Below, in pieces: positions 53,001 to 61,238 of a DNA stretch of 64,000 nt. The stretch's first letter is position 1. The number at the start of each line of letters is the position of its first letter. Made by a program: the position numbers and the translations under genes. This DNA is from Kapaibacterium sp044224925 (GTDB lineage Bacteria; Bacteroidota; Ignavibacteria; Kapaibacteriales; Kapaibacteriaceae), in NCBI GenBank assembly GCA_044224925.1, contig JBGAJM010000001.1:868001-932000 (forward strand), in the 5' to 3' direction. The notes under the pieces are model-generated. The model made no database searches. It had not been told where the DNA came from and was given only the letters and a program-made list of their open reading frames with translations.

Positions 53001-54753
53001 GCCCACGGATCGTCACATCAGAACTCAGGCGTGAAGGCATCTGATCATCATGCAGCAAGGCGGCAAGGTTCACACCGTGGGCGGCAGCGGTGAGGTCGTA
53101 CCAAAGGTGTTCCGGATTGGCGGCATCGAGCATGCCACGCACGCTTGCTGTTTGCCGTACCGATGCATCGTCCACATCCTCGCCGCCTTCCCCCTTCTTC
53201 AAACTCGCAAAGACAACGTTGAGCGAATCGATATCGATACGTCCTGCGCCATTCCCACGGATGGTGGATGACAGCGAGCGTAGCCGCGTGCCGTTCACCG
53301 ACGTGGCCTCGAGATCGAGATCGGCGCGTGCATCCACGTCCTGCAACGTAAGGCCCTTGCCCTGCACGCGCACATGTCCGTTGATGTTGCTTGTAAGCGA
53401 CGAGTCGGAGGTGAAGACGCTGAGATCTCCGTTGTGGACCATGGCGTCGAGGTTGTAACCGAGGCGTGGCCCCTTGAGGTAGACAGACATGGTGCCGTCG
53501 ATCCGTCCGGGCGCATCGCTTGCATGCACCTCGAACCACAGGCTGTCATCCGGCACACCGCGCAACCATACGGATTCGATGGTGGCATGGCGCAAGAATG
53601 GAAGCTCAGGCAGTGGCACGAAGCGGAGGCGACGTCGCACATCGGCATACGATGCGTGGGTGTTGAAGGCCTTGATGTTCACAGCCAGTGGTTTCGCACC
53701 AGAGAGATTCATCGCATCCATCTCGCCATGCAGATCGAGGTTGTCACCCGAGAGAGCAAGGTTGCGGATGTTCAGGGTCTCGCCGCCGAAGACCAGATCG
53801 GCATCGACGGAGTAGAGACCGAGAATGTCAACGTCGGGCACGAAGAAGTGCACTTCCTCTGCATCCACAATATCAGCATCCACCGAGCCAATGGCCGGAT
53901 GTGTGAGCAGCGAATCGTCGCTGAACCCCTCGAAGATGTTGATGTCGTTGATACGAGCACGCACGTGCACATCGGAACGTGCCGTGCGCAGGTGTAAGGA
54001 CTGAAGGTTCACACCACTTGTCGAAACGTGGGCGGCCAGGGAGAGATCGTGGACGACAAGCGGCGATGTGGTCTCTTCGAAGGAGAGATGATTGATGGCC
54101 GCCTCATAGTCCTGATCCTTGAGAGCAAGTCGGGCCGTGGCCGAGAGGTTGACGTGTCGCATGGACATGTGCATCGGATCGAAGCGCGTTCCATCGCCCC
54201 ATCGTTGCGTGCGATCGTTGATCACGATCGTCCCGTCCGTGATCTTCAACTCGCGCACATAGATGTGCAGGTCAGGCGGAGGAGTGGTTGTGGTATCGGC
54301 GGGTGGCTTGACGATCTTGCTGACGTTCCACACGCTGTCGGTTGCCGAACGCAGGATGTTGATGCGCGGACGATCGAGCTGGACCGTATTGATCGCCACC
54401 ACACTTCGGAGCAACGGCGCAAGATCGTACGTCACGGAGATGGCATCGGCTTCGAGGACGGTGGTGCCATGCGCATACAGTTGCGGATGCGCAAGATAGA
54501 TGCCCTTCCAGATGTCGATGCGCACATCGTCAACGGCAAGCGATCCCACCAGTTGCGCATTCACTTGTTCGATCACCACCTTGCGAAGCCATGCACGGAA
54601 TGTTTCCGTTTGTGCAACGCCGATCAGAATGGCGAAGAAGATCGTGGCGGAAAAGACAAGACGGTACGACCATCGTATCACAAACGAAATGGCACGTCGC
54701 CAGAAAGGCCGACGTGCCATCGTTGTTTCATCGTTGGTCGGAGTGTCCGTCAC
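50086..54753 (-). CDS. tamB: TamB-like translocation and assembly module protein (AsmA family)
   Basis: 1555 residues. One N-terminal membrane anchor (WSYRLVFSATIFFAILIGVA) is followed by a very long beta-rich periplasmic region of AsmA/TamB repeats. The C-terminal TamB domain (DUF490) contains IPLEFTGSFGSGTNMHGKMK, VVIDITGTKQLPDAKFRL, LMLILLNRTQDEL and a final beta-signal-like end. TamB-type proteins bridge inner and outer membranes, in lipid transport and with a TamA/BamA-like barrel. A GTG start at 54753 overlaps the last base of the icd stop; an ATG at 54720 (MARRPFWRR) is a strong alternative. Last gene of the thiolase-icd-tamB unit. Confidence 0.88.
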   Translation of the reverse strand: MTDTPTNDETTMARRPFWRRAISFVIRWSYRLVFSATIFFAILIGVAQTETFRAWLRKVVIEQVNAQLVGSLAVDDVRIDIWKGIYLAHPQLYAHGTTVLEADAISVTYDLAPLLRSVVAINTVQLDRPRINILRSATDSVWNVSKIVKPPADTTTTPPPDLHIYVRELKITDGTIVINDRTQRWGDGTRFDPMHMSMRHVNLSATARLALKDQDYEAAINHLSFEETTSPLVVHDLSLAAHVSTSGVNLQSLHLRTARSDVHVRARINDINIFEGFSDDSLLTHPAIGSVDADIVDAEEVHFFVPDVDILGLYSVDADLVFGGETLNIRNLALSGDNLDLHGEMDAMNLSGAKPLAVNIKAFNTHASYADVRRRLRFVPLPELPFLRHATIESVWLRGVPDDSLWFEVHASDAPGRIDGTMSVYLKGPRLGYNLDAMVHNGDLSVFTSDSSLTSNINGHVRVQGKGLTLQDVDARADLDLEATSVNGTRLRSLSSTIRGNGAGRIDIDSLNVVFASLKKGEGGEDVDDASVRQTASVRGMLDAANPEHLWYDLTAAAHGVNLAALLHDDQMPSRLSSDVTIRGHDIELDSMELELHATTTEFMLNDRAMMPFTTDVVSKREDGRRSISFDAISVRGRHPILSARVDGNYAPSALLDVISAMATTTADLVVHSIRHVIGPVRPIRTFTKEIQPMEATFNVVAYDVSPLAVFIPDVQLMFTGSLNGNMSSSTTGGISFTLDTANIRDLRIATDSLLITADPFVASIHASTNNIVTVPTLDSLSIHAACYSVLQVGTTKLHSPSIDLALANNKGSLRASSGVNEMHFGVVADLALYDEMLSLQLDSMEFTLDPTRNLLWRTTQPSTITASNKVYNVQGLVAQRPFAETITVTGLLSDSIFANTNVVVENFNLRDILKYAPELSSSPLKLLRGFMTKATATVNGTWRDPVITLDLAAKDVSYNAEKIGALAVSLKHADRTVTGLATITSGDSTKLVEALNLKINTVPLDLGFVNVPERMIDGRPMDIQLLANKLSMAVVEPFLPAIERLRGQADAMISVKGTTPDDVKFTGNARFKNASFVASSTGMSYNADGVMRLEGEQLLIDTIVMRNLSRDILRKDNKGIANAKGTVTFNGLSVESVDFTVTTPGLAVMNMQSVARSPDVYGDVVVASGKSPLHFYGRLDAPHLDGDLIVIYGDVVFPQERSSTKRRVTSFTYISPDDSLNYAFPSLEDRVRPRARVDTTKREQVDSSQILRALKSAFSGPTAGFMDLLEFNLNIYFKSRFLITMVLGVTEILIADLELSDPRIPLEFTGSFGSGTNMHGKMKLKEGTSTYKFFKPFSASGELDFSAGGLTNPSLKLRAVYNGNRMLPPPKGGREDYRVVIDITGTKQLPDAKFRLFRNDKEVVGTDSNSVKSDALMLILLNRTQDELQQGGQGNVVGEVNASLSAVATNALGEMLAGVGGVIQNAQLDVGSDLSQSKLTLSGQLFGNVTYRWSGTVSDISANNNITVIVPLSELNEATILKYFEAEFSRAVSNTGNITRYQKEWEVKLGIRLP

Positions 54754-56144
54754 TATTCGCCTTGTGCTTTTGAATACCGCGCTTCGCCGGACGCCGTTTG
54801 ATGCAAGAGTTCAACGTGCATCCACGAGAATCCGGCCTCGGTGACCGTTCTCAAGAGTTCGATCACATCCGTTTGGTGGACGGCTGCCGAGGCGACGTAC
54901 CGACAGCGATAGTGATCCACCATCAGAATGTTCGGCGCTTCACCCGGCCACACCTTCGTCCCGCGATTGGACTTCAGACGAAGCGTGAATGGTCCGCATG
55001 TCTCGGGAACCGACGGAATGCCATCCGTGGCTTCGACGAAGACGTCGGCACCAACGAGTGTCCACTCTTCCTTGACGGTTGACGCTGCTGCAGAGCCCGC
55101 AACAGAGGGCTTCACGACCACAACGGTCTCCGTATCCGTGACCGGATGGAGGTGAGCGATGATGGCTTCGGTGAACTTCTCTGTGGTTGCCACGCCGCCA
55201 AGGTCGCGCGTGCGAACACCTGAGGCAAGTGTATTGGCGAGTGCGTCCTGAATGGCCGTTGCATAGCCCACCAGGCCCATGAACTGCAGCATTTGAATGC
55301 CGGAGAGCAAGAGCGCTGTCGGATTGGCAAGACCTTTGCCAGCGATATCGGGAGCCGAGCCGTGCACGGCCTCAAAGACAGCATATTCCGTGCCGATGTT
55401 CCCACCGGGTGCCACGCCAAGGCCACCCACGATCCCTGCGCAGAGATCGCTCACGATGTCGCCATACAGATTCGGCAAGACCAAGACGTCGAACTGCTCC
55501 GGACGTGTGGCGAGCTGCATACAGCAATTGTCGACGATGATGTCATCGGCCACGATGTCGGTGTACTCGGCGGCCACCTGACGGAAGACCTCCAACCACA
55601 GTCCATCGGTGATCTTGTGAATGTTGGCCTTGTGCACGCAGGTCACGCGCTTCCGGCCAAGCTTCCGTGCCTCTTCGAAGGCATAGCGGATGGCATGCAT
55701 CGACCCTTCACGCGTGATCAGCTTCAGACACTGTGCCACGTTCGGTGTTTGCCAGTGCTCGATGCCGGCATATGTGTCTTCGATGTTCTCGCGGACGACG
55801 AGGATGTTCACGTTGTCGAACTTCGTTTGAACGGCCGGCATGGACCGTGCAAGACGGACGTTGGCGTAGAGATCCAGCGACTTGCGGATCGTGACGTTCA
55901 CGCTCTTATGTCCACCACCGACCGGTGTTGTCGTTGGTCCCTTCAACGCCACCTTGTTCCGCTTGATCGAGGCGAACGTCTCTGGTGGAACACCATTGCC
56001 GAACTGTTCGATCGCTGCAAGTCCTGCGATGGCGCGTTCCCAAACGATGGGGACGCCGGCTGCCTGAAATACCTTCTCTACCGATGCGCAGATCTCCGGT
56101 CCAATTCCGTCGCCTTCGATCAATGTTACCGTGCGTGGTGTCAT
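54753..56144 (-). CDS. icd: Isocitrate dehydrogenase, Thermus-type with C-terminal extension
   Basis: 463 residues. The isocitrate/isopropylmalate dehydrogenase core has TLIEGDGIGPEI, NVRLARSMP, VVRENIEDTYAGIEH, the catalytic YAGIEH tyrosine and VHKANIHKITDGLW lysine, LYGDIVSDLCAGIVGGLG and FEAVHGSAPDIAGKGLANP. After about residue 345 comes an extra ~115-residue domain (SVPETCGPFTLRLKSNRGTK) found in Thermus and Rickettsia-type enzymes. It converts isocitrate to 2-oxoglutarate in the TCA cycle; the cofactor (NADP most likely) is inferred. Starts 21 bp after the thiolase stop and overlaps tamB by 1 bp. Confidence 0.9.
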   Translation of the reverse strand: MTPRTVTLIEGDGIGPEICASVEKVFQAAGVPIVWERAIAGLAAIEQFGNGVPPETFASIKRNKVALKGPTTTPVGGGHKSVNVTIRKSLDLYANVRLARSMPAVQTKFDNVNILVVRENIEDTYAGIEHWQTPNVAQCLKLITREGSMHAIRYAFEEARKLGRKRVTCVHKANIHKITDGLWLEVFRQVAAEYTDIVADDIIVDNCCMQLATRPEQFDVLVLPNLYGDIVSDLCAGIVGGLGVAPGGNIGTEYAVFEAVHGSAPDIAGKGLANPTALLLSGIQMLQFMGLVGYATAIQDALANTLASGVRTRDLGGVATTEKFTEAIIAHLHPVTDTETVVVVKPSVAGSAAASTVKEEWTLVGADVFVEATDGIPSVPETCGPFTLRLKSNRGTKVWPGEAPNILMVDHYRCRYVASAAVHQTDVIELLRTVTEAGFSWMHVELLHQTASGEARYSKAQGE

Positions 56145-56165
56145 ATCCGTTCGTTCTCCGTTGTG

Positions 56166-57338
56166 TTATAAGCGTTCAATGATCATTGCACTTGCTTCGC
56201 CACCACCAATGCAGAGCGTTACAAGACCGTACTTCTTCTGGCGGCGCTTCAGGGCATAGAGGAGGGTGGTAAGGAGGCGAGCTCCCGATGCACCGATGGG
56301 ATGTCCGAGGGCGACCGCACCACCGTGCACATTGATCTTCTCCATGGGGATGCCAAGCTTGTCCTGCGCTGCCAGCGCCACTACAGCAAAGGCCTCGTTG
56401 ATCTCGAAGAGATCGATATCGTCCATCGTCAGTCCGGCCTTGGCCACCACTCTACGGATGGCGTCGACCGGGGCCGTGGTGAACCATGCCGGATCCTGGG
56501 CAAACGATGCCTGGGAAACGATACGGGCCATGGGCTCGAGGTTGTGCGTGGTAAGAGCGAGCTCGGAGGCGATCACCACGGCGGCCGCACCGTCGTTGAT
56601 CGTCGACGCATTCGCTGCCGTGATCGTTCCGTCCTTGGTGAAGGCCGGCTTCAGTGTCGGGATCTTGTCGAAGTTCACCTTCGTTGGTTCTTCGTCGGTA
56701 TCCACCACCACGTCACCCTTCCGCCCTGCCACGATCACGGATGCGATCTCGTCAGCAAAGTAGCCGTTCTTCTGTGCATCGAGGGCTTTCTGATACGAGG
56801 CGATCGTGAAGGCGTCCTGCATGTCGCGCGTGATGTTGCATTCGGAGGCGCAGAGTTCTGCGGCCACACCCATGGCGTACTTGTTGTAGACGTCGAACAA
56901 TCCGTCGTGCAAGAGCGTGTCGATGATCTCGCCGTTGCCGTACTTATAGCCGCCGCGGGCCTTGGGGAGTGCATAGGGAGCATTCGTCATCGACTCCTGT
57001 CCACCGGCCACCACCACCTCGGCATCGCCGCAGCGAATGGCCTGGTCGGCCAGCATCACGGACTTCAATCCCGATCCGCAGACCTTATTGATGGTCATAC
57101 AGGGAACGCTCGTCGGCAACCCGGCGAAGATGGCGGCCTGACGTGCGGGGGCCTGACCGACGGCTGCCGTGATCACGTTGCCCATGATCACTTCGCTGAT
57201 CATGTCGGGCGCCAGAGCGGCGCGTTCAACGGCGGCCTTGATGGCAATGGCTCCAAGGCGCGGGGCGGAAAGGTCCGACAGCGATCCCATGAAGGCACCG
57301 ATCGGGGTACGGGCGGCTGAAACGATGTAGGAAGACAT
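56166..57338 (-). CDS. Acetyl-CoA acetyltransferase (thiolase)
   Basis: 390 residues, normal for thiolase II (AtoB/PhaA type). Catalytic residues are visible: Cys in MTINKVCGSGLKSVML, His in LFEINEAFAVV and VHGGAVALGHPIGASGAR, and the second Cys in LVTLCIGGGEASA. It condenses two acetyl-CoA or cleaves acetoacetyl-CoA in fatty-acid and ketone metabolism. The first 11 residues MSSYIVSAART are typical. An exact TAATTTTG box precedes it by 38 bp, divergent from atpD. First gene of the unit with icd and tamB. Confidence 0.95.
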   Translation of the reverse strand: MSSYIVSAARTPIGAFMGSLSDLSAPRLGAIAIKAAVERAALAPDMISEVIMGNVITAAVGQAPARQAAIFAGLPTSVPCMTINKVCGSGLKSVMLADQAIRCGDAEVVVAGGQESMTNAPYALPKARGGYKYGNGEIIDTLLHDGLFDVYNKYAMGVAAELCASECNITRDMQDAFTIASYQKALDAQKNGYFADEIASVIVAGRKGDVVVDTDEEPTKVNFDKIPTLKPAFTKDGTITAANASTINDGAAAVVIASELALTTHNLEPMARIVSQASFAQDPAWFTTAPVDAIRRVVAKAGLTMDDIDLFEINEAFAVVALAAQDKLGIPMEKINVHGGAVALGHPIGASGARLLTTLLYALKRRQKKYGLVTLCIGGGEASAMIIERL

Positions 57339-57376
57339 GTTCTATCCTGAAATTGATTGGGGCAGGTGCAAGTGCG

Positions 57377-57384
57377 CAAAATTA
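57377..57384 (-). promoter_or_regulatory. -7 promoter box (TAATTTTG) for thiolase-icd-tamB
   Basis: Exact TAnnTTTG on the minus strand, 38 bp before the thiolase ATG and 25 bp from the divergent atpD box. Confidence 0.55.
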
Positions 57385-57409
57385 CGAAAGGGTGTACAGA
57401 CCTTTTCCC

Positions 57410-57417
57410 TATTTTTG
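57410..57417 (+). promoter_or_regulatory. -7 promoter box (TATTTTTG) for atpD-atpC
   Basis: Exact TAnnTTTG on the plus strand, 33 bp before the atpD ATG at 57451. Confidence 0.55.
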
Positions 57418-57450
57418 CGAGTCTGTGGAACACAAATCGGAACCGAAAGC

Positions 57451-58863
57451 ATGAACAAAGGTCGCATCGTACAGGTCATTGGTCCAGTCGTGGACGTGGA
57501 ATTCTCGGACGGACATATTCCCTCCGTCTTGAATGCTCTGCACATTCCGCGTAAGAACGTGGAAACAGGCGCAGACGAAATGCTCGTATGCGAAGTGCAG
57601 CAGCACCTTGGTGAAGATCGTGTTCGCACGATCGCCATCGATGCCACGGACGGACTCGTTCGCGGTATGGAAGCGATCGATACGGGTGCGCCGATCACGG
57701 TTCCCGTAGGACCGAACGTCCTTGGTCGCCTGATCAACGTCGTTGGTGCGTCCATCGACGGCAAGGGCGAACTGAAGTCGGACAAGAACTACTCCATTCA
57801 CCGCACGCCTCCCGACTTCAAGAGCCTTTCCACACAAAAGGAAATGTTCGAGACCGGGATCAAGGTGATCGACCTGATCGAGCCATTCACCAAGGGTGGA
57901 AAGACCGGTCTGTTCGGTGGTGCCGGTGTTGGAAAGACCGTGATCATTCAAGAGCTCATCCACAACATCGCAAAGCAGCACGGTGGTTTCTCCGTGTTCG
58001 CCGGTGTTGGTGAGCGTACGCGTGAAGGAAATGACCTGTATCTCGAAATGACGGAGTCGGGCGTTATCGATAAGACGGCGCTGGTCTTCGGTCAGATGAA
58101 CGAGCCTCCCGGAGCTCGTGCACGTGTTGCCCTTACGGCGCTCACGATGGCCGAGTACTTCCGCGATGAAGAAGGTCGCGACGTGCTGTTGTTCATCGAC
58201 AATATCTTCCGCTTCACGCAGGCCGGCTCCGAAGTATCGGCCCTTCTCGGACGGATGCCGTCGGCCGTGGGATACCAGCCAACGTTGGCCACGGAAATGG
58301 GTCAGCTTCAAGAGCGGATCGCCTCCACGGACCGTGGTTCGATCACATCGGTACAGGCCGTCTACGTTCCTGCCGATGACTTGACAGACCCTGCACCGGC
58401 CAACACGTTCTCCCACCTTGATGCGACCACGGTGTTGAGCCGTCAGATCGCCGAGTTGGGGATCTACCCTGCTGTGGACCCACTGGATTCTTCGTCCCGA
58501 ATTCTCGATCCGCTCATCATCGGCGAAGACCACTACAACACGGCCATGCGCGTGAAGCTCATGCTGCAAGGCTATAAGGACCTGCAGGACATCATCTCCA
58601 TTCTTGGAATGGACGAACTCTCCGACGAAGACAAGCTCACGGTGTATCGCGCCCGCAAGATTCAGCGCTTCTTCTCGCAGCCATTCCATGTGGCCGAGCA
58701 GTTCACAGGATTCCCTGGTCGCTACGTCAAGATCGCCGACACCATCGCCGGCTTCAAGGCCATCCTCGACGGCGATGTGGACGATGTGCCAGAAGGCTTC
58801 TTCAGCTACAAGGGTACGTTGGACGAAGTGTTGGAAGCGTACAAGAAGTCGCAGAACGGATAA
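57451..58863 (+). CDS. atpD: F1 ATP synthase subunit beta
   Basis: 470 residues, normal length. Walker A GGAGVGKTVIIQELIHN, the catalytic glutamate in GVGERTREGNDLY, Walker B VLLFIDNIFRF, LLGRMPSAVGYQPTL and the DELSEEDKLTV-type DELSDEDKLTVYRAR are all present. It forms the catalytic sites of the F1 head. The upstream open frame to 57337 is not used. atpC follows by 15 bp, while alpha, gamma, delta and the Fo genes are elsewhere, a split arrangement seen in Bacteroidota. Confidence 0.98.
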   Translation: MNKGRIVQVIGPVVDVEFSDGHIPSVLNALHIPRKNVETGADEMLVCEVQQHLGEDRVRTIAIDATDGLVRGMEAIDTGAPITVPVGPNVLGRLINVVGASIDGKGELKSDKNYSIHRTPPDFKSLSTQKEMFETGIKVIDLIEPFTKGGKTGLFGGAGVGKTVIIQELIHNIAKQHGGFSVFAGVGERTREGNDLYLEMTESGVIDKTALVFGQMNEPPGARARVALTALTMAEYFRDEEGRDVLLFIDNIFRFTQAGSEVSALLGRMPSAVGYQPTLATEMGQLQERIASTDRGSITSVQAVYVPADDLTDPAPANTFSHLDATTVLSRQIAELGIYPAVDPLDSSSRILDPLIIGEDHYNTAMRVKLMLQGYKDLQDIISILGMDELSDEDKLTVYRARKIQRFFSQPFHVAEQFTGFPGRYVKIADTIAGFKAILDGDVDDVPEGFFSYKGTLDEVLEAYKKSQNG

Positions 58864-58878
58864 CGGGACCAACGCATC

Positions 58879-59301
58879 ATGTCTGCACACATCCTCAACG
58901 TCAGCATCGTCACACCAGCGACAACGGCCTTCTCGGGCACGGCACTTGCCGTGAGCGTCCCGGGATCACAGAGTCCGTTTCAGATCCTGTTCGATCACGC
59001 GCCGATCATCTCGGCGCTGGATACGGGCGTGATGAAAGTGGAAGACGAGCACAACCACATCACGTACTTCGCGTCCAAAGAAGGCTTTGTGGAAGTGTTG
59101 AAGAACAACGTCTCCATCGTCGTCTACGAATTGGTCGAGGCGAAGAACATCAACGTCGACCTTGCCGAGGCAGACCTCGCGCAAGCACGCTCCGTTGCCG
59201 ATTCGCATCCCGACCGACATGAGCGCGACAATGCGCGCAAGTCCATGCATTGGGCCGAAGCCCGCCTTCGCGCTGCCAAACTGCAGAGCGAACTCGCGTG
59301 A
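58879..59301 (+). CDS. atpC: F1 ATP synthase subunit epsilon
   Basis: 140 residues. The N-terminal beta-sandwich (LNVSIVTPATTAFSGTALAV, SPFQILFDHAPIISALDTGV, GFVEVLKNNVSIVVYELVEA) is followed by the C-terminal helical hairpin (NVDLAEADLAQARSVADS, AEARLRAAKLQSELA). Epsilon joins the central stalk and regulates ATP hydrolysis. Ends directly against the convergent gene at 59302. Confidence 0.93.
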   Translation: MSAHILNVSIVTPATTAFSGTALAVSVPGSQSPFQILFDHAPIISALDTGVMKVEDEHNHITYFASKEGFVEVLKNNVSIVVYELVEAKNINVDLAEADLAQARSVADSHPDRHERDNARKSMHWAEARLRAAKLQSELA

Positions 59302-59694
59302 TCATTTCACGCGCACGGTAAGCGTCGAATCCTTCGTCACGCTTCCGTCTGCCTTCCTCCCCTGGATCACAACCGAATGTGTCCCTCGAACGCGAAGTTT
59401 GAGGGACACGTTCACGGTATCGTAGGCGATCATCGTGACGCAGTTCCCCTTCTGCGCCTCGCCCCATACGGACAGAACGTGGTTCCGACTCCCGGGATGG
59501 GTCACCTTCTTTTCTACCGTCGTACACGGCGTCGGCACCATCACTTCAGCCGTGATCGTGAGCGTGCGCGAGCGCACCGACGTGCGCAGCACCCGCGGTG
59601 TGGCCCATGTTTGCTGATGCGCAAGCACATCATGCACCATGCCGACGAACACCGTCAGCACCAATAGCAGCGAGATCGAAGCAGCTCTTTTCAT
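59302..59694 (-). CDS. Hypothetical secreted protein
   Basis: 130 residues with a signal peptide (MKRAASISLLLVLTVFVGMV, cleavage likely after VLA). The mature part is about 105 residues of predicted beta-strands (TLTITAEVMVPTPCTTVEKK, VTMIAYDTVNVSLKLRVRG, HSVVIQGRKADG) with two cysteines that could form a disulfide. I do not recognise the family. It lies between atpC and guaB on the opposite strand, its stop abutting the atpC stop with no spacer. A GCAGG precedes the ATG closely. Confidence 0.65.
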   Translation of the reverse strand: MKRAASISLLLVLTVFVGMVHDVLAHQQTWATPRVLRTSVRSRTLTITAEVMVPTPCTTVEKKVTHPGSRNHVLSVWGEAQKGNCVTMIAYDTVNVSLKLRVRGTHSVVIQGRKADGSVTKDSTLTVRVK

Positions 59695-59724
59695 CCTGCA
59701 ATATCGTCAACTCTCCCATTCCCG

Positions 59725-59732
59725 TATATTTG
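59725..59732 (+). promoter_or_regulatory. -7 promoter box (TATATTTG) for guaB
   Basis: Exact TAnnTTTG, 32 bp before the guaB ATG at 59765, divergent from the small secreted-protein gene. Confidence 0.55.
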
Positions 59733-59764
59733 TTGATTCTCGACCATCCTTCGGCCTCCCCACT

Positions 59765-61234
59765 ATGTCTGTAGCGAAAATCCTCGGAGAAGGCATCACA
59801 TTCGATGATGTCCTTCTTGTGCCGCGCTATTCCGAAACGCTTCCGCGGGACGCGAATACCAGTGCGAGACTCACACGCACCATCACCCTTCACATCCCCG
59901 TGATCTCGGCGGCCATGGACACGGTCACCGACTCGGCCATGTCCATCGCGCTCGCACGTGATGGCGGCATCGGCATCATCCACAAGAACATGCCGATCGA
60001 CAAGCAGGCAGAAGAGGTCGACAAGGTGAAGCGCTCCGAAAGCGGCATGATCCGGAAGCCGATCACCCTCACGAGCGATCGCACGGTACGTGATGCACAA
60101 GAGCTGATGGCCAAGTACAAGGTGAGTGGCTTCCCTGTCGTGGACGCGTCGAACAAACTCGTTGGCATCGTCACCAATCGCGACATGCGCTTCGCCCTCA
60201 ACAGCACGGAGACCGTGGCCGGCATCATGACGTCGCGCGATCTCATCACGGCACGTCTTGGCACCACGATGGAAGACGCCGAGGTGATCCTGCAACAACA
60301 TCGCATCGAGAAGCTTCCGATCATCGACGATGATGGCGTGCTCGTGGGACTGATGACGGTGAAGGACATTCAGAAGAAGAAGAAGCATCCGAATGCTGCC
60401 AAGGACGAACAAGGTCGCCTTCGTGTTGGTGCCGCACTCGGCATCGCACCGGATACGCTCGATCGCGTGACGGCCCTCGTCGAAGCAGGTGTTGACGTGG
60501 TGATCGTCGACACGGCCCATGGTCACACCAAGGGCGTCATCGATATGGTGCGTGCCGTCAAGCAACGCTATCCCGATCTGCAAGTGATCGCGGGCAACAT
60601 CGCTACGGCAGAAGCGGCCGCGGCCTTGATCGCCGCCGGAGCCGATGCACTCAAGGTGGGCATCGGTCCGGGATCGATCTGCACCACACGCGTCGTGGCC
60701 GGTGTTGGCGTTCCGCAGATCACGGCCATCATGAACGTCGTCTCCGAAGCACGCAAGCACGGTGTGCCGGTGATCGCCGACGGAGGCATCAAGCAGACCG
60801 GTGATCTTGCCAAGGCCATCGCTGCCGGTGCGGATACCGTGATGCTCGGCGGCATGCTCGCCGGACACGAAGAAAGTCCCGGCGAGAAGGTCCTCCTCGA
60901 AGGTCGTGCCTACAAGATCTATCGCGGCATGGGATCGCTTGGCGCCATGGGTCAGGGTTCTGCCGATCGATACTTCCAAGACGTGGAAGACGAGATCGCC
61001 AAGCTCGTTCCCGAGGGCATTGAAGGACGTGTTCCATTCAAAGGCAACGTGAGCGATACGATCTATCAACTCGTCGGTGGCCTGCGTGCATCGATGGGAT
61101 ACTGCGGCTGCGCAACGATCGCAGAGATGCAACAGCATGCGCAATTCGTGCGTATGACGGCCGCCGGACTTCGTGAATCACATCCGCATGATGTGATCAT
61201 CACGAAGGAATCCCCCAACTACTATACCCGATAA
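59765..61234 (+). CDS. guaB: Inosine-5'-monophosphate dehydrogenase
   Basis: 489 residues, normal length. It oxidises IMP to XMP, the first step to GMP. The catalytic barrel has the N-terminal GITFDDVLLVPRYSE, GIGPGSICTTRVVAGVG with the catalytic Cys, ADGGIKQTGDLAKAI and the flap RYRGMGS-like KIYRGMGSLGAMGQGSADRY. Two CBS domains (SDRTVRDAQELMAKYKVSGF and TTMEDAEVILQQHRIEKLPI) form the regulatory insert near 90-215. The ATG at 59765 starts MSVAKIL; the upstream open frame runs through the promoter and is ignored. The Xaa-Pro peptidase gene follows 4 bp later. Confidence 0.97.
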   Translation: MSVAKILGEGITFDDVLLVPRYSETLPRDANTSARLTRTITLHIPVISAAMDTVTDSAMSIALARDGGIGIIHKNMPIDKQAEEVDKVKRSESGMIRKPITLTSDRTVRDAQELMAKYKVSGFPVVDASNKLVGIVTNRDMRFALNSTETVAGIMTSRDLITARLGTTMEDAEVILQQHRIEKLPIIDDDGVLVGLMTVKDIQKKKKHPNAAKDEQGRLRVGAALGIAPDTLDRVTALVEAGVDVVIVDTAHGHTKGVIDMVRAVKQRYPDLQVIAGNIATAEAAAALIAAGADALKVGIGPGSICTTRVVAGVGVPQITAIMNVVSEARKHGVPVIADGGIKQTGDLAKAIAAGADTVMLGGMLAGHEESPGEKVLLEGRAYKIYRGMGSLGAMGQGSADRYFQDVEDEIAKLVPEGIEGRVPFKGNVSDTIYQLVGGLRASMGYCGCATIAEMQQHAQFVRMTAAGLRESHPHDVIITKESPNYYTR

Positions 61235-61238
61235 CATC

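Noticed and set aside
57409..58890. 493-residue open frame antisense to atpD
   Set aside because: It mirrors atpD almost base for base. Long antisense frames are expected from the codon bias of this GC-rich genome; the protein has no recognisable motif.
59630..61144. 504-residue open frame antisense to guaB
   Set aside because: Antisense to guaB, His- and Asp-rich composition typical of shadow frames, no start context.
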